From contig CAKULF010000003.1 in the NCBI GenBank assembly GCA_934667125.1, positions 220,888 to 284,887 on the forward strand: 64,000 nucleotides of DNA, read 5' to 3'. Within the stretch, counting starts at the first letter, position 1; each line of letters starts with the position of its first letter. Position numbers and translations under genes: made by a program. Below are positions 25,356 to 34,318 of this stretch, piece by piece. This DNA is from an uncultured Candidatus Melainabacteria bacterium. Its GTDB lineage: Bacteria; Cyanobacteriota; Vampirovibrionia; Gastranaerophilales; Gastranaerophilaceae. The notes below the pieces were generated by a model that was given only the letters and a program-made list of their open reading frames with translations, ran no database searches and was not told the origin of the DNA.

Positions 25356-27331
25356 TTAAGCTTAATTTTCCAATAGCATAAGTCTTGCGTCGGATTAAAA
25401 AAACAAGTGTAGTTATCTAAATTATTAATTTTATCATCAATCGGCAAAATCGTTGTAAAAACAGTCACAGGAGCGCCTTTTGCTTTGATTTTATCAAGCT
25501 CGTTATTAATTAATTTTTTAACATAATCCTTGTTTTTAATCGATTTTTCTTGTTTTATAAAAATATAATCGATATTTTCATCCAACAAATCGCTAAAATA
25601 TTGATTATAGACGTTGCCCGAAGGACGAGTTAGAACATAGGTTTTTTCTTTATTATTTTGTTCAAATTGCTTTGAAATATAATAAATATTGTTTTCGCTA
25701 GTTCTTCTTTTGATGTAATTTTCTTCGTTTTTCACCATATAATTTTGGCAAGCAAAAAGCCAAATAAGAAAAATCAAAACCGTTTTTTTATTTACTGAAG
25801 AAAGATAAACGCTTGATAGCATAATAAATAGAGGGATGAAAATAAGCATAAATCTTGTTGTTAACATTGGGCGAATTAGATATGACAAAATTAATGCGCA
25901 AAAAATCGTGAAAAATATGATAAATATTGCATAAATGACGATTAGTTGCTGTTTTTTGTTTGCTTTGTTTTTTAAATAGAAATACGTGCAAACGCTAAAT
26001 ATAATAAGCGATAACGCTCCGTTGGTTATAAAAAGTAGGGAATTAACTGTGTTTTCATAAGATAAAGTTGAAATAAATGAGTTAAAAGTCGTGTCTTTAA
26101 GGGCTTTTGAGTATGCTGTTATTATAAAAAACGGCAAAAATGATAATAAGGAAATTAAATTTAACAAGATTAAAGATTTAATTTTTTTGTATTGTTTTTT
26201 TAAAATTGAAAGATATAAGCTGAATATCAAATTTCCAATAACAACCAAAACTCCGAAATAGTGTGTGTTTGTGATTAAAATTGAAAGAATTAAATAGATT
26301 GCATTATCTTTTTTTGAAGAATTTTTCTTTAGAATTTTGAAGAAAAAATAAAATAAAAGAATAAATAAAAATATAAAAAGACAATAGCACCTTATTTGTT
26401 TACTATGATACATTAAAGGAATATTAAGTAAAAGCAAGGCTAAAGCGATGTTTGCGCTTGTTTTATTAAAGTTTTTTAAAATAAATTTATATAAAATGCC
26501 AAATCCGCCCAAAATTAAACTAAGCGATAATAACCTTATAGCTAAGATTTTGGATGAAAAAACCAAAATATAGATTTTTAAAACAAGATAATATAATGGT
26601 GGAACCCCAGGGTCATTAAAAATTGAAACTATCCCAAAAGCAGGATTTGCGCACATTAGAGCAAAAATTTCATCTCCCCAAGGCAAAAACGTTTTATTTT
26701 CATATAAATTTAAAATAATAATTAAAAATAAAATGAGCCCTAAATATAACTTATTGTTGAATTTGAACGTTATTTCGTTTTTGTTGTTTATAAAATAAAT
26801 TATTAAAATTGAAAGAAGTATATAACTTAATAAAAACAAAGGGTTTAGCCTTGTAAAATTATATAAAAGGCTTGAAACATAGTTAAATGTTGTGTTTTCA
26901 TTAAGAAAAGCCGATTTTGAATTTAGTTTAATGTTGTTTGGAATTTCATATTTTTCATAAATCTTGCAGATATTATTTTTAAAGCAAATTTTTTCATTTT
27001 CGTTTTTGTTTAAACTCTTAAAATCATTATAATAAAAGGTTTTATACTTATTAAAAACAACAATTGAATTTATCTTTTTATTAAAATTTTCATTCTTTAA
27101 AATCTCAATATCGTCAACTTTTTCGTTAATTATCTTATTAATTGCGTTTTTATTTAAAAAAAATGGATAATAATTTTCATTATATTTAATTAAAAAATCG
27201 TCGTTTTCAGCTTGTTTTGTTTCAATTATAACATTTAGTGCCGAGTAATTCGGGATTTTAAAAGCTGAAAAAATAAGGCTTGCCATAAATAAGATAAGCA
27301 AAATATAAAAAATAATATTTTTATTCTTCAT
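25352..27331 (-). CDS. Polytopic membrane glycosyltransferase, GT39/ArnT/PMT-like
   Basis: The 659-aa protein has about twelve membrane helices with a GT-C fold. A periplasmic loop contains LPWGDEIFALMCANP (Asp-Glu pair after helix 1 of the second half), the usual acidic catalytic site of ArnT/PMT enzymes, and a later RPSGNVYNQYF region. It would transfer a sugar from a polyprenyl-phosphate carrier to lipid or protein outside the inner membrane. The N-terminal 160 residues, with a single helix at the start, are unusual and not recognised. The gene overlaps flgC by four bases and queH by one. Confidence 0.75.
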   Translation of the reverse strand: MKNKNIIFYILLILFMASLIFSAFKIPNYSALNVIIETKQAENDDFLIKYNENYYPFFLNKNAINKIINEKVDDIEILKNENFNKKINSIVVFNKYKTFYYNDFKSLNKNENEKICFKNNICKIYEKYEIPNNIKLNSKSAFLNENTTFNYVSSLLYNFTRLNPLFLLSYILLSILIIYFINNKNEITFKFNNKLYLGLILFLIIILNLYENKTFLPWGDEIFALMCANPAFGIVSIFNDPGVPPLYYLVLKIYILVFSSKILAIRLLSLSLILGGFGILYKFILKNFNKTSANIALALLLLNIPLMYHSKQIRCYCLFIFLFILLFYFFFKILKKNSSKKDNAIYLILSILITNTHYFGVLVVIGNLIFSLYLSILKKQYKKIKSLILLNLISLLSFLPFFIITAYSKALKDTTFNSFISTLSYENTVNSLLFITNGALSLIIFSVCTYFYLKNKANKKQQLIVIYAIFIIFFTIFCALILSYLIRPMLTTRFMLIFIPLFIMLSSVYLSSVNKKTVLIFLIWLFACQNYMVKNEENYIKRRTSENNIYYISKQFEQNNKEKTYVLTRPSGNVYNQYFSDLLDENIDYIFIKQEKSIKNKDYVKKLINNELDKIKAKGAPVTVFTTILPIDDKINNLDNYTCFFNPTQDLCYWKIKLN

Positions 27332-27864
27332 TATTGCCTTTCTCTTGAAAACTCGCAGCCGCAGTAGGTTTGAAAATACATATTATTTTCTTTTGCAATT
27401 TGTCTTGATTTTTTAAATCCGTCTTGCTTTTTAAAATTATATTCAACAAATTCAGTCCCGTTATCAATTTTTTTTGCTGCTTCAAAAATTTGAATAGAAT
27501 TTTTGTGCGGACTAACCGAAAGCGTTGTTGTATAGCGTTTTATGCCTAATTTTTTTGCAAATTCAGCAGCTTTTTTAAGCCTTAAATAAAAACAAATCTC
27601 GCACCTTTTTCCTTTTTCGGGTTCGTTTTCAAAACCCTTAATTGCTTCATAAAATTCTTTTATTTCATAATCTGCTTCATAGTATTCAATATCATTTTTT
27701 GCGCAATATTCTTTTAATTCTTTTCTTCTGATTTCATATTCTTCAAAAGGAAAAATGTTCGGGTTATAAAAAAATACTACAGGCTTCAAGTTATCCAAAG
27801 CTAGTTTTTGGATTGGATAACTTGCGCAGGGTGCGCAGCAAGCATGTAGTAATATTTTTTCCAT
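27331..27864 (-). CDS. queH: Epoxyqueuosine reductase QueH
   Basis: The 177-aa protein matches QueH (DUF208): N-terminal HACCAPCASYPI, the pair CEICFYLRL, TTLSVSPHKNSIQIFE, and the terminal TYCGCEFSRE. The Cys residues bind 4Fe-4S clusters. QueH reduces epoxyqueuosine at position 34 of tRNA, an alternative to the cobalamin enzyme QueG. The start overlaps the VKOR gene stop region by one base and its stop overlaps the glycosyltransferase start. No other queuosine gene is in the window. Confidence 0.93.
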   Translation of the reverse strand: MEKILLHACCAPCASYPIQKLALDNLKPVVFFYNPNIFPFEEYEIRRKELKEYCAKNDIEYYEADYEIKEFYEAIKGFENEPEKGKRCEICFYLRLKKAAEFAKKLGIKRYTTTLSVSPHKNSIQIFEAAKKIDNGTEFVEYNFKKQDGFKKSRQIAKENNMYFQTYCGCEFSRERQ

Positions 27865-29069
27865 TAATTATTGTTTTTTCTTTTAATTGCTAATTTAATT
27901 TTTTGATATAAATCATCATACGGCATTCCGCCCATATATAAAATTCCGTCGATATCGATAGCCGGAGTTCCATTTATTCCAAGCCTATAAGCTTCATTTA
28001 TTTGTTCTTGAAGTTCATTTTCAGTTTCAATGGAGTTCATATCTTGAACAAGCTTATCCATATCAAGCCCGATATCAGCATTATTTAGCTCATCAAGGAT
28101 ATTTTGTTCGCTTGTTGGTCTTATGTAAAATAGAACATTAATCACATCATAGAATTTATTTTGTTTTTTTGCAGCCAATGAAAGTTTTGATTCATAACAA
28201 GAAAACTCGTGTCCGCCTAATGTTGTTCCAATGTATCTGTTGCAAGTTGTATCCAACGGGAAGAAGTATTCTTCAACAAGAATGTTTTCTTTTTTTGCAA
28301 TTTTATGAATCATGATATTTAAAATTTTGCAAAACGGACAATTAACATCGCTATAAATCTTAACTTTAATAGCACTGTCTTCTTTTCCTAAAACGTTTCC
28401 GCTAATAGCATATTTATTTGATTTTGCTTCAAAAAATTCTTTTTGTTCTTTTTGTTTTTTAAGTTTTGGAGAAAAAATAACAGATGTATCAAGATAATAT
28501 AATGTTGAAATAAAGCCAATCAAGACGATTATAAATAACACAAAATATTGTTTAGCGCCTGCTATAAAGTCAACTATTGTTGTTTTGATATCTTCTATAA
28601 AGAAGCCTTTTCCTTTTGCAAGTATGGCTATGGCTAAATCTACAAAATATGTGCAAAAGCAAAGTGCACAGATTTTTTGAATTTTGAATATTGAAATAAA
28701 AGCTAAAATCATTGATAAGCCAAAAGCTAATAATGACAAGGTTGCAATGTAGCTTCTTGGGTTTTTAAACACATCAAAAATCGTGTTTTTAAATTTTTCT
28801 TGAATTTTATCAACAAAAAGCAAAAATATGAATAATAAATAGATGAATAATCCCCAAAGGGCGTTTGGAACGCCAAAAGAAAGACTATACTCTGTTAAAG
28901 CTACGCCATCACAATCTATTAAATCCGAAACAGTGCAAAAACTTTTTGTAAATTCAGGTAAAAAATTTGTTTTATAAAAAATTTCAGCTAGTTCAACACA
29001 CAACACCAATCCTATAACACAAAAGATAAGTATCGCTATAAATCTTCTTTTTGAAAGTTTATTTTCCAT
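27864..29069 (-). CDS. VKOR-thioredoxin-like fusion, membrane disulfide oxidase
   Basis: About 401 aa from the ATG at 29067-29069, which has TAGGAG ten bases upstream; a longer frame to 29114 has no ribosome site. The N-terminal VKOR domain has four to five helices with FCTVSDLIDCDGVALTEYSL (the loop Cys pair) and CALCFCTYFVDL (active CxxC). The C-terminal half is a DsbA-type thioredoxin domain with SDVNCPFCKIL and cis-Pro in GINGTPAIDI. The enzyme would reoxidise and transfer disulfides to proteins in the periplasm, replacing DsbB/DsbA. This fusion is known from Cyanobacteria. Confidence 0.9.
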   Translation of the reverse strand: MENKLSKRRFIAILIFCVIGLVLCVELAEIFYKTNFLPEFTKSFCTVSDLIDCDGVALTEYSLSFGVPNALWGLFIYLLFIFLLFVDKIQEKFKNTIFDVFKNPRSYIATLSLLAFGLSMILAFISIFKIQKICALCFCTYFVDLAIAILAKGKGFFIEDIKTTIVDFIAGAKQYFVLFIIVLIGFISTLYYLDTSVIFSPKLKKQKEQKEFFEAKSNKYAISGNVLGKEDSAIKVKIYSDVNCPFCKILNIMIHKIAKKENILVEEYFFPLDTTCNRYIGTTLGGHEFSCYESKLSLAAKKQNKFYDVINVLFYIRPTSEQNILDELNNADIGLDMDKLVQDMNSIETENELQEQINEAYRLGINGTPAIDIDGILYMGGMPYDDLYQKIKLAIKRKNNN

Positions 29070-29134
29070 AAATACTCCTATTAGACAGTCATATAAGATA
29101 TAAATATTATACAACCAAATGACCTATCTAATAA

Positions 29135-29148
29135 TAGACTAAAGTCTA
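29135..29148. promoter_or_regulatory. Candidate operator in the VKOR/bioF divergent gap
   Basis: TAGACT-AA-AGTCTA is a perfect 6-bp inverted repeat at 29135-29148. A second similar but less exact copy (TTAGACAGTCAT) lies at about 29081-29092. No known biotin repressor site fits exactly. It would be suited to control bioF or the VKOR gene, but this is a guess. Confidence 0.3.
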
Positions 29149-29190
29149 ATAAAAATAAACAAAAAATTTTTATCGTGATATTATTTTTAT

Positions 29191-30324
29191 ATGAGAAATT
29201 ATGAAACAGAGCTTGAAAAGCTAAAGGAAAATTCATCTTTTAGAACAATCAAAAATATAGAAAAAAAGGTCGGAAAGTATATTATAGTTAATGATAAGAA
29301 GATGTTAAACCTTTCTTCTAATGACTATTTGAACTTAAGTACTAATATTGATTTAAAAAATGAATTTATTGAAAAATATAAAAATCATCCCGAATTTTTG
29401 TTTTCTTCGGCTTCAGCAAGGCTTTTGACGGGAAATTCAAGTGTTTATAATGAATTTGAAAATAATATAGCAAAATTATTTAATAAGCAAAGCGCTCTGT
29501 TGTTTAACACAGGCTATCAGTGCAATCAAGCGGTTATATCAACTTTGTTTTCAAAAAATGATGTTATTTTTTCGGATAAATTAAACCATGCAAGTATGGT
29601 TTCGGGCTTGAAGCTCTCTCTTGCGGAGCATATCAGGTATAAGCATTGCGATTATGAAATGCTTGAAAAAATCTTAAAAGAAAAAAGAAATAATTATAAT
29701 AATGCCTTGATATTGTCTGAAAGCGTGTATTCAATGGATGGCGATATAGCAGATATTAAAAAACTAATTGAGCTTAAAAAGAAATATAATTGCATGTTGA
29801 TGTTGGATGAAGCCCACGCTTTTGGCGTTTTTGGGAATAATCTTTGCGGAGTGGCGGATAGTTTGGGTTTATTGGATGAAATTGATATTATAACCGTAAC
29901 TTTGGGTAAAGCGCTTGCTTCGGTTGGGGCGGTTTGTTTATCTAAAAAATCGATTATAGAATATTTAATTAATTTCGCTTCAGGGTTCATTTTTTCAACC
30001 TCTTTGCCGTCTGTCAACGTTTTATGGAGCAATTTTTTGTTAAATGAAAAATTTGATTTATTAAAAACTAAACAAGAAAAATTACATAAATTGTTTAATG
30101 AAGTTCATAAATTTTATCCCTCTGTTAGTGCTTCGCAGATTGTTCCTGTTGTTTTAAATACGGCTGAAAAGACCAAAAAAAGAGCGCTTGAGCTTCAAGA
30201 CAAAGGATTTTATGTTCTTCCGATTAATCCTCCGACTGTTCCTGTTGGAACTTCAAGGCTTAGAATTTCTTTAACGGCTGATATCGAATTTAATGAAATT
30301 AAAGAGGTGTTTAATGCAATTTAA
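29191..30324 (+). CDS. bioF: 8-amino-7-oxononanoate synthase
   Basis: BioF condenses pimeloyl-ACP with alanine, the first step of the biotin ring-forming path. The 377-aa PLP enzyme has LSSNDYLNLS, GNSSVYNEFE, the phosphate-binding and Schiff-base sites DEAHAFGVFG and TLGKALASVG (Lys about residue 240), and a typical C-terminus PTVPVGTSRLRISL. The ATG follows a TATTTTTAT stretch without a ribosome site. The gene overlaps bioG by eleven bases. Confidence 0.93.
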   Translation: MRNYETELEKLKENSSFRTIKNIEKKVGKYIIVNDKKMLNLSSNDYLNLSTNIDLKNEFIEKYKNHPEFLFSSASARLLTGNSSVYNEFENNIAKLFNKQSALLFNTGYQCNQAVISTLFSKNDVIFSDKLNHASMVSGLKLSLAEHIRYKHCDYEMLEKILKEKRNNYNNALILSESVYSMDGDIADIKKLIELKKKYNCMLMLDEAHAFGVFGNNLCGVADSLGLLDEIDIITVTLGKALASVGAVCLSKKSIIEYLINFASGFIFSTSLPSVNVLWSNFLLNEKFDLLKTKQEKLHKLFNEVHKFYPSVSASQIVPVVLNTAEKTKKRALELQDKGFYVLPINPPTVPVGTSRLRISLTADIEFNEIKEVFNAI

Positions 30325-30952
30325 GTGGCTTAAAAAGGAAAATAATAAAAAATTAATTGTGTTTTTTAATGGTTGGGGAATGAATGAAACCCCTGTTCAA
30401 CACTTAAATAGCGAGGATTTTGACATTTTGATGTTATATGATTATCGAAATGTTGATTTTGATTTAGGGCAGTTTGATTTCGATAAATATAATGAAAAAT
30501 ACCTTATTTGCTGGTCTATGGGGGTTTATAGCGCAAATTTGTTTAAGGATGAACTTAAAGATTTTGATAAAAAAATTGCAATAAACGGCACAAATAAAGT
30601 TATAGATGATGATTTCGGGATACCGAAAAAAATCTATAAAGTAACGGTTAAATTTTTAAACGCTGATAGTTTGGATAAATTTATCAAAAATATGTTTGAT
30701 GGCGGCAAATTGAACCCAAATATTACAATAACACGCACTTTAGAGGAATTAAAAGACGAATTAATTTCAATTCAAAATATCGAATTAAATGACGAACTTA
30801 AGTTCGATAAAGCGATAATTTCATCAAATGATAGAATTATTCCAACAAAAAATCAATTAAATTTTTGGCAAAATAAAGCTGAATACAAGCTTATAAATTC
30901 AACCCATTGCCCGTTTGACACCTTAAATTCGTGGCGAGATATTATATGCTAG
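30314..30952 (+). CDS. bioG: Pimeloyl-ACP methyl ester esterase BioG (DUF452)
   Basis: Removes the methyl ester from pimeloyl-ACP so that BioF can use it. The 212-aa protein has FNGWGMNE near the N-terminus and the nucleophile motif WSMGVYSA (Ser about residue 70), features of BioG, which substitutes for BioH in many organisms. The upstream ATG at 30293 gives a longer frame but has no ribosome site; AGAGGTG precedes the ATG at 30314. Overlaps bioF by 11 bases and bioC by 7. Confidence 0.85.
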   Translation: MQFKWLKKENNKKLIVFFNGWGMNETPVQHLNSEDFDILMLYDYRNVDFDLGQFDFDKYNEKYLICWSMGVYSANLFKDELKDFDKKIAINGTNKVIDDDFGIPKKIYKVTVKFLNADSLDKFIKNMFDGGKLNPNITITRTLEELKDELISIQNIELNDELKFDKAIISSNDRIIPTKNQLNFWQNKAEYKLINSTHCPFDTLNSWRDIIC

Positions 30953-31656
30953 ATAAAGATTTAATCAAAAAAAACTTTAAAAAAGGGCTTGTAAGCTATG
31001 AAGATAACGCTGTTATTCAGAAAAAAATGGCAAGTTGTTTAGCTTATTTAATTCCAAAAAGAAAATATAATAAAATCCTTGAAATTGGCAGCTATAACGG
31101 TTTTCTAACCAAAGAATTGATTAAAAAAACCGATTTTAATTCTTATTATGCCCTTGATATTGTCGATAGTTTTGATTATATAAAAAATTTATCTTCTAAA
31201 ATTTCTTTTATAAATTGCGATATAGAAGATTTTTCAACTCAAGAAAAATTTGATTTAATCGTTGCAAATGCGAGTTTACAGTGGTGTAATGATTTTGAAA
31301 AAACAATAGAAAAATTAAAAAGTTTTTTAAATAATGGCGGAATTTTAGCTCTATCTACATTTGCTTCTGATAATTTTATTGAAATTAAAGAAAGTTTTGG
31401 AATTGGGCTGGATTATTTGAATGAAAACGAAATTAAAAGAATTTTCCCGAATTCATTAATTGAAAACAAAAAAGATGTTTTAAAATTTCATAGCTCAAGA
31501 GAACTCTTGAAACACTTGAAATTGACAGGGGTTAATTCAATTAAGAGGAACGGGTTTAAATATAGAGAACTGAAAGAAAAATTGAAGATTTTAGAAGAAA
31601 AGTTTGATAACAAATTGACCTATTCAAGCGTGTATGTTGTTTTTGAAAAAAAGTAA
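30946..31656 (+). CDS. bioC: Malonyl-ACP O-methyltransferase BioC
   Basis: BioC methylates malonyl-ACP to begin pimelate formation. The protein begins LDKDLIKKNFKKGLVSYEDNA as BioC does, has the SAM-binding motif ILEIGSYNGFLTKEL (with SYNG instead of the usual GCGTG), and VANASLQWCNDFEKTIEKL, the BioC signature. The GTG at 30931 lengthens the frame by five codons, but the ATG at 30946 fits the family start. It overlaps the end of bioG. bioD is separate at 46 kb and bioA/bioB are not seen. Confidence 0.88.
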   Translation: MLDKDLIKKNFKKGLVSYEDNAVIQKKMASCLAYLIPKRKYNKILEIGSYNGFLTKELIKKTDFNSYYALDIVDSFDYIKNLSSKISFINCDIEDFSTQEKFDLIVANASLQWCNDFEKTIEKLKSFLNNGGILALSTFASDNFIEIKESFGIGLDYLNENEIKRIFPNSLIENKKDVLKFHSSRELLKHLKLTGVNSIKRNGFKYRELKEKLKILEEKFDNKLTYSSVYVVFEKK

Positions 31657-31731
31657 TTTAAAATTCATTTTAAATTGCAACCTTGAATAATATTTTTGGG
31701 GACTTCAAAAATTCGGATTTTTTGGGACTAT

Positions 31732-32139
31732 TTATTCTAATTCCTGAGGTTCAAAATTCAACACATTACAAGGATAAATAGCATAATCCACTATAAAATT
31801 ATTGAATTTTTCTTCGTTAAATTTATCATCTTTTATTATAGATTCAATTTCGCTGCTTGTTTGAGATGTTTGAGCTTCATTAGCTTTTTTGCAAGCAATT
31901 TCAAAATCTTTTCCGCAATAATATAACGTGCTGCCGTCAATAAAACCGTGGTCATAGCCATAAACTTTATAGTCTTCGCCGCTTTTAATTATGCAAGTTC
32001 TATCGTTTTTGGATTGCTTTTTAATATCCATACAAGTGAACATTTTATTCAAATTTCCTGATGTTTCTTCAACCGCTTTTCTTGCCGCACCTCTTGTTAT
32101 TGCTCTAAAAGCCACAGGATTTATAGAATTTAACTTCAT
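31732..32139 (-). CDS. Hypothetical protein (135 aa) with lineage-like N-terminal motif
   Basis: Starts MKLNSINPVAFRAITRG, then polar and Ala/Glu-rich sequence with GEDYKVYGYDHGFIDGS, and no signal peptide or membrane helix. The first seven residues resemble those of the proteins at 8439 and 9986 (MKVNPIN, MRLSSIS). Otherwise no family is recognised. It is alone between bioC (convergent) and the MlaA fusion gene (same strand). Confidence 0.5.
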   Translation of the reverse strand: MKLNSINPVAFRAITRGAARKAVEETSGNLNKMFTCMDIKKQSKNDRTCIIKSGEDYKVYGYDHGFIDGSTLYYCGKDFEIACKKANEAQTSQTSSEIESIIKDDKFNEEKFNNFIVDYAIYPCNVLNFEPQELE

Positions 32140-32203
32140 AATATCAACCTTATTTAATTCCAGACATTAAATATAATGCGTGAAAAAAAATTTTTTTGCC
32201 AGT

Positions 32204-34252
32204 TTATTTTTTAATTGCAATCTCTTTTTTTAATTCGTTTAAAAATTCATCTCGATAGGTGAAACCCAAATGTGAGCCGTTATCAAAAAGAATAAGCTTA
32301 TCTTCGCACATTTGTTTTAAAGTCGATAATTGTTTTTTATTTGTTAGATAATCATTCACACTATGATAAATTTTATAATTATTTTTATTTATAAAATAAT
32401 CGCTCAAACTCAATAGGCTCGTTGATTTGTTTAAATCTTCAACAGAATTAGATGAGAGAAGATATTTTTTAAGATAGGTTGAATAATCTGTATTGTAGAT
32501 TAAATTATGCAATTCTTTAGGGTTGGTTTTATATTTATCATGCTCAATTGAATAAACAAGGTCAGAAAGCTTTTGGTGGAAAAGAAAAGCGCTGATTAAC
32601 TTGGATTCATATTCACTAAAAGGCAATGTTGAAAAATTATTTATAAAATTTTCTTTATTTTTAAATAAATCCATCACTTTTGCCGTTGTATAAGCGGTTT
32701 TTTCCCTCATGTCATCGGGATAATTTTTCCAAGAAGAAATAATCTTATCAACCTGACTAATTGCATACATAAGCTCAATCGGCGGACAAATAGCAATAAA
32801 TTTATCTATATTATTAGCCTGATTTTGGTATTGGTTGTTTGCTAAAAACAAAACCGCACTAGCTCCCAAAGATGTTCCTATTGCTGTTCTTTGGAAGAAT
32901 GTTCTATCATATTTTTTAGATAAATAAGCTATTATATTATCCAATAGTTTATTAATTTTTTTAACGTCATCCGCTGTTTTACCCAGCCTATAATCCTTTT
33001 TAAGGCTTTTCAAAAATTCCCATTGAAAATGACTCCCAATTATAACAACACTGTACCCTTGATTATAAAATATTTCGCTTAACGCCATAGCGCCCGAACT
33101 ATCTATGCTTTCGCCAATCGAAGGAAAAATTATAGCAAGAGGAGAGGTTTTTTTCTTTTGCAACAAATAATGAAATTTATAGCTATCGCAATTTTTATCT
33201 ATATTAACGCTTGCGCTTTTAATTTTTTTCTTAAAATCTCTGTTCCAAATTGCTAAATCATTAAAAAACCGTTTTTCTTTTTGAGAAGAAAAAATTGCCG
33301 TCCTCATCGAATCAGTCACAGGATTTTGCGGATTATAATTTTCAAGAATAATATCAGCTTTAATATCATCATCCGCCAAAGGCACAATTAAATTATTCTT
33401 GTTTTTGATTGCTCCTTTAACTTCTAAAAACTTTTTATTTTCAACAAGCTCTTCATTATTTTCATTATCTTTAAAATTTTTAATAACATTTTTTCTATCG
33501 TAATTTGATAATTTTATATATTTTTCAACCCCATAAAATTTTCGAGCAATTGAATATGGGTCAACAAAATTTGATTCAACCATTTTAATAAGCGGTTGAA
33601 TGTATGTTGTTCTATTTATCAAAAGCCCAAGTTTGACCGCTGCGGCTATTGGAGAAGCTATATAAGTTGTGGGGGTTAAGAAAAAATCTAATATTCTTCC
33701 TGTGATATCTCTTGTTGTAACAGATGAAACAAAGGGCAAAACAATATATTTTCCGCATTTTATTTTGCATTTTGCAAGAGCTTGTTCCATATCTTCGTTA
33801 TATAATTCAAGCTTAAAAAGCTTATCCGCCGTATCAATCAGCCCTGCAACCCCTAGGGTTGTATTAATTATAAATCTTTTTGTTTCGTGTTTAAGTCCGT
33901 CAAAATCCCTTTGCAAAAGGCAACTGACCGCTCTTTTTGGGTATTCTATATTGATTGTCATATTATTAATAGCGTCAATCATAAAAACAGGCATGATAGA
34001 AGCCCAAAGGATATGGATTTTTTTAACAAAAAGTTTATTTAATTTAAGATTAAAATTAAACATTCTTCTATTAAAATTTTCATATTTATCTTCGTTTAAA
34101 AACAGCTCATCATAAGGAATATACTTCTTTTCCTTATTTATCAAATCAATCGAATTAATATTTTCAAAAGCAAAAACAATTTGAAAGTTAGCCAAAAATA
34201 AATTAAACAACAAAACAAAGCTAACAATTTTTTTAAAAACTCTTCTTTTCAT
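32204..34252 (-). CDS. MlaA-like outer-membrane lipid protein fused to an alpha/beta hydrolase
   Basis: The 682-aa protein starts with a signal peptide (VLLFNLFLANFQIVFAF) without a lipobox Cys. Residues about 40-260 match MlaA (VacJ): NFNRRMFNFNLKLN, FIINTTLGVAGLIDTA, YNEDMEQAL, GKYIVLPFVSSVTTRDITG and DPYSIARKFYG. MlaA moves phospholipid from the outer membrane. A linker is followed by an alpha/beta hydrolase from about residue 370, with nucleophile elbow GTSLGAS (Ser near 460). The pairing suggests a lipid-moving protein with a built-in lipase or esterase. No mlaB-F genes are nearby. It follows the 249-aa hydrolase gene on the same strand. Confidence 0.8.
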   Translation of the reverse strand: MKRRVFKKIVSFVLLFNLFLANFQIVFAFENINSIDLINKEKKYIPYDELFLNEDKYENFNRRMFNFNLKLNKLFVKKIHILWASIMPVFMIDAINNMTINIEYPKRAVSCLLQRDFDGLKHETKRFIINTTLGVAGLIDTADKLFKLELYNEDMEQALAKCKIKCGKYIVLPFVSSVTTRDITGRILDFFLTPTTYIASPIAAAVKLGLLINRTTYIQPLIKMVESNFVDPYSIARKFYGVEKYIKLSNYDRKNVIKNFKDNENNEELVENKKFLEVKGAIKNKNNLIVPLADDDIKADIILENYNPQNPVTDSMRTAIFSSQKEKRFFNDLAIWNRDFKKKIKSASVNIDKNCDSYKFHYLLQKKKTSPLAIIFPSIGESIDSSGAMALSEIFYNQGYSVVIIGSHFQWEFLKSLKKDYRLGKTADDVKKINKLLDNIIAYLSKKYDRTFFQRTAIGTSLGASAVLFLANNQYQNQANNIDKFIAICPPIELMYAISQVDKIISSWKNYPDDMREKTAYTTAKVMDLFKNKENFINNFSTLPFSEYESKLISAFLFHQKLSDLVYSIEHDKYKTNPKELHNLIYNTDYSTYLKKYLLSSNSVEDLNKSTSLLSLSDYFINKNNYKIYHSVNDYLTNKKQLSTLKQMCEDKLILFDNGSHLGFTYRDEFLNELKKEIAIKK

Positions 34253-34318
34253 AAAAAGATTTATAAAATTTAATTTAAAAAAATATATTAGACTTTTTAC
34301 TATTAATTTATTCTAATA

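Noticed and set aside
29070..29114. Extended N-terminus of the VKOR-thioredoxin protein
   Set aside because: The extra 15 residues lack a ribosome site; TAGGAG leads to the ATG at 29067-29069.
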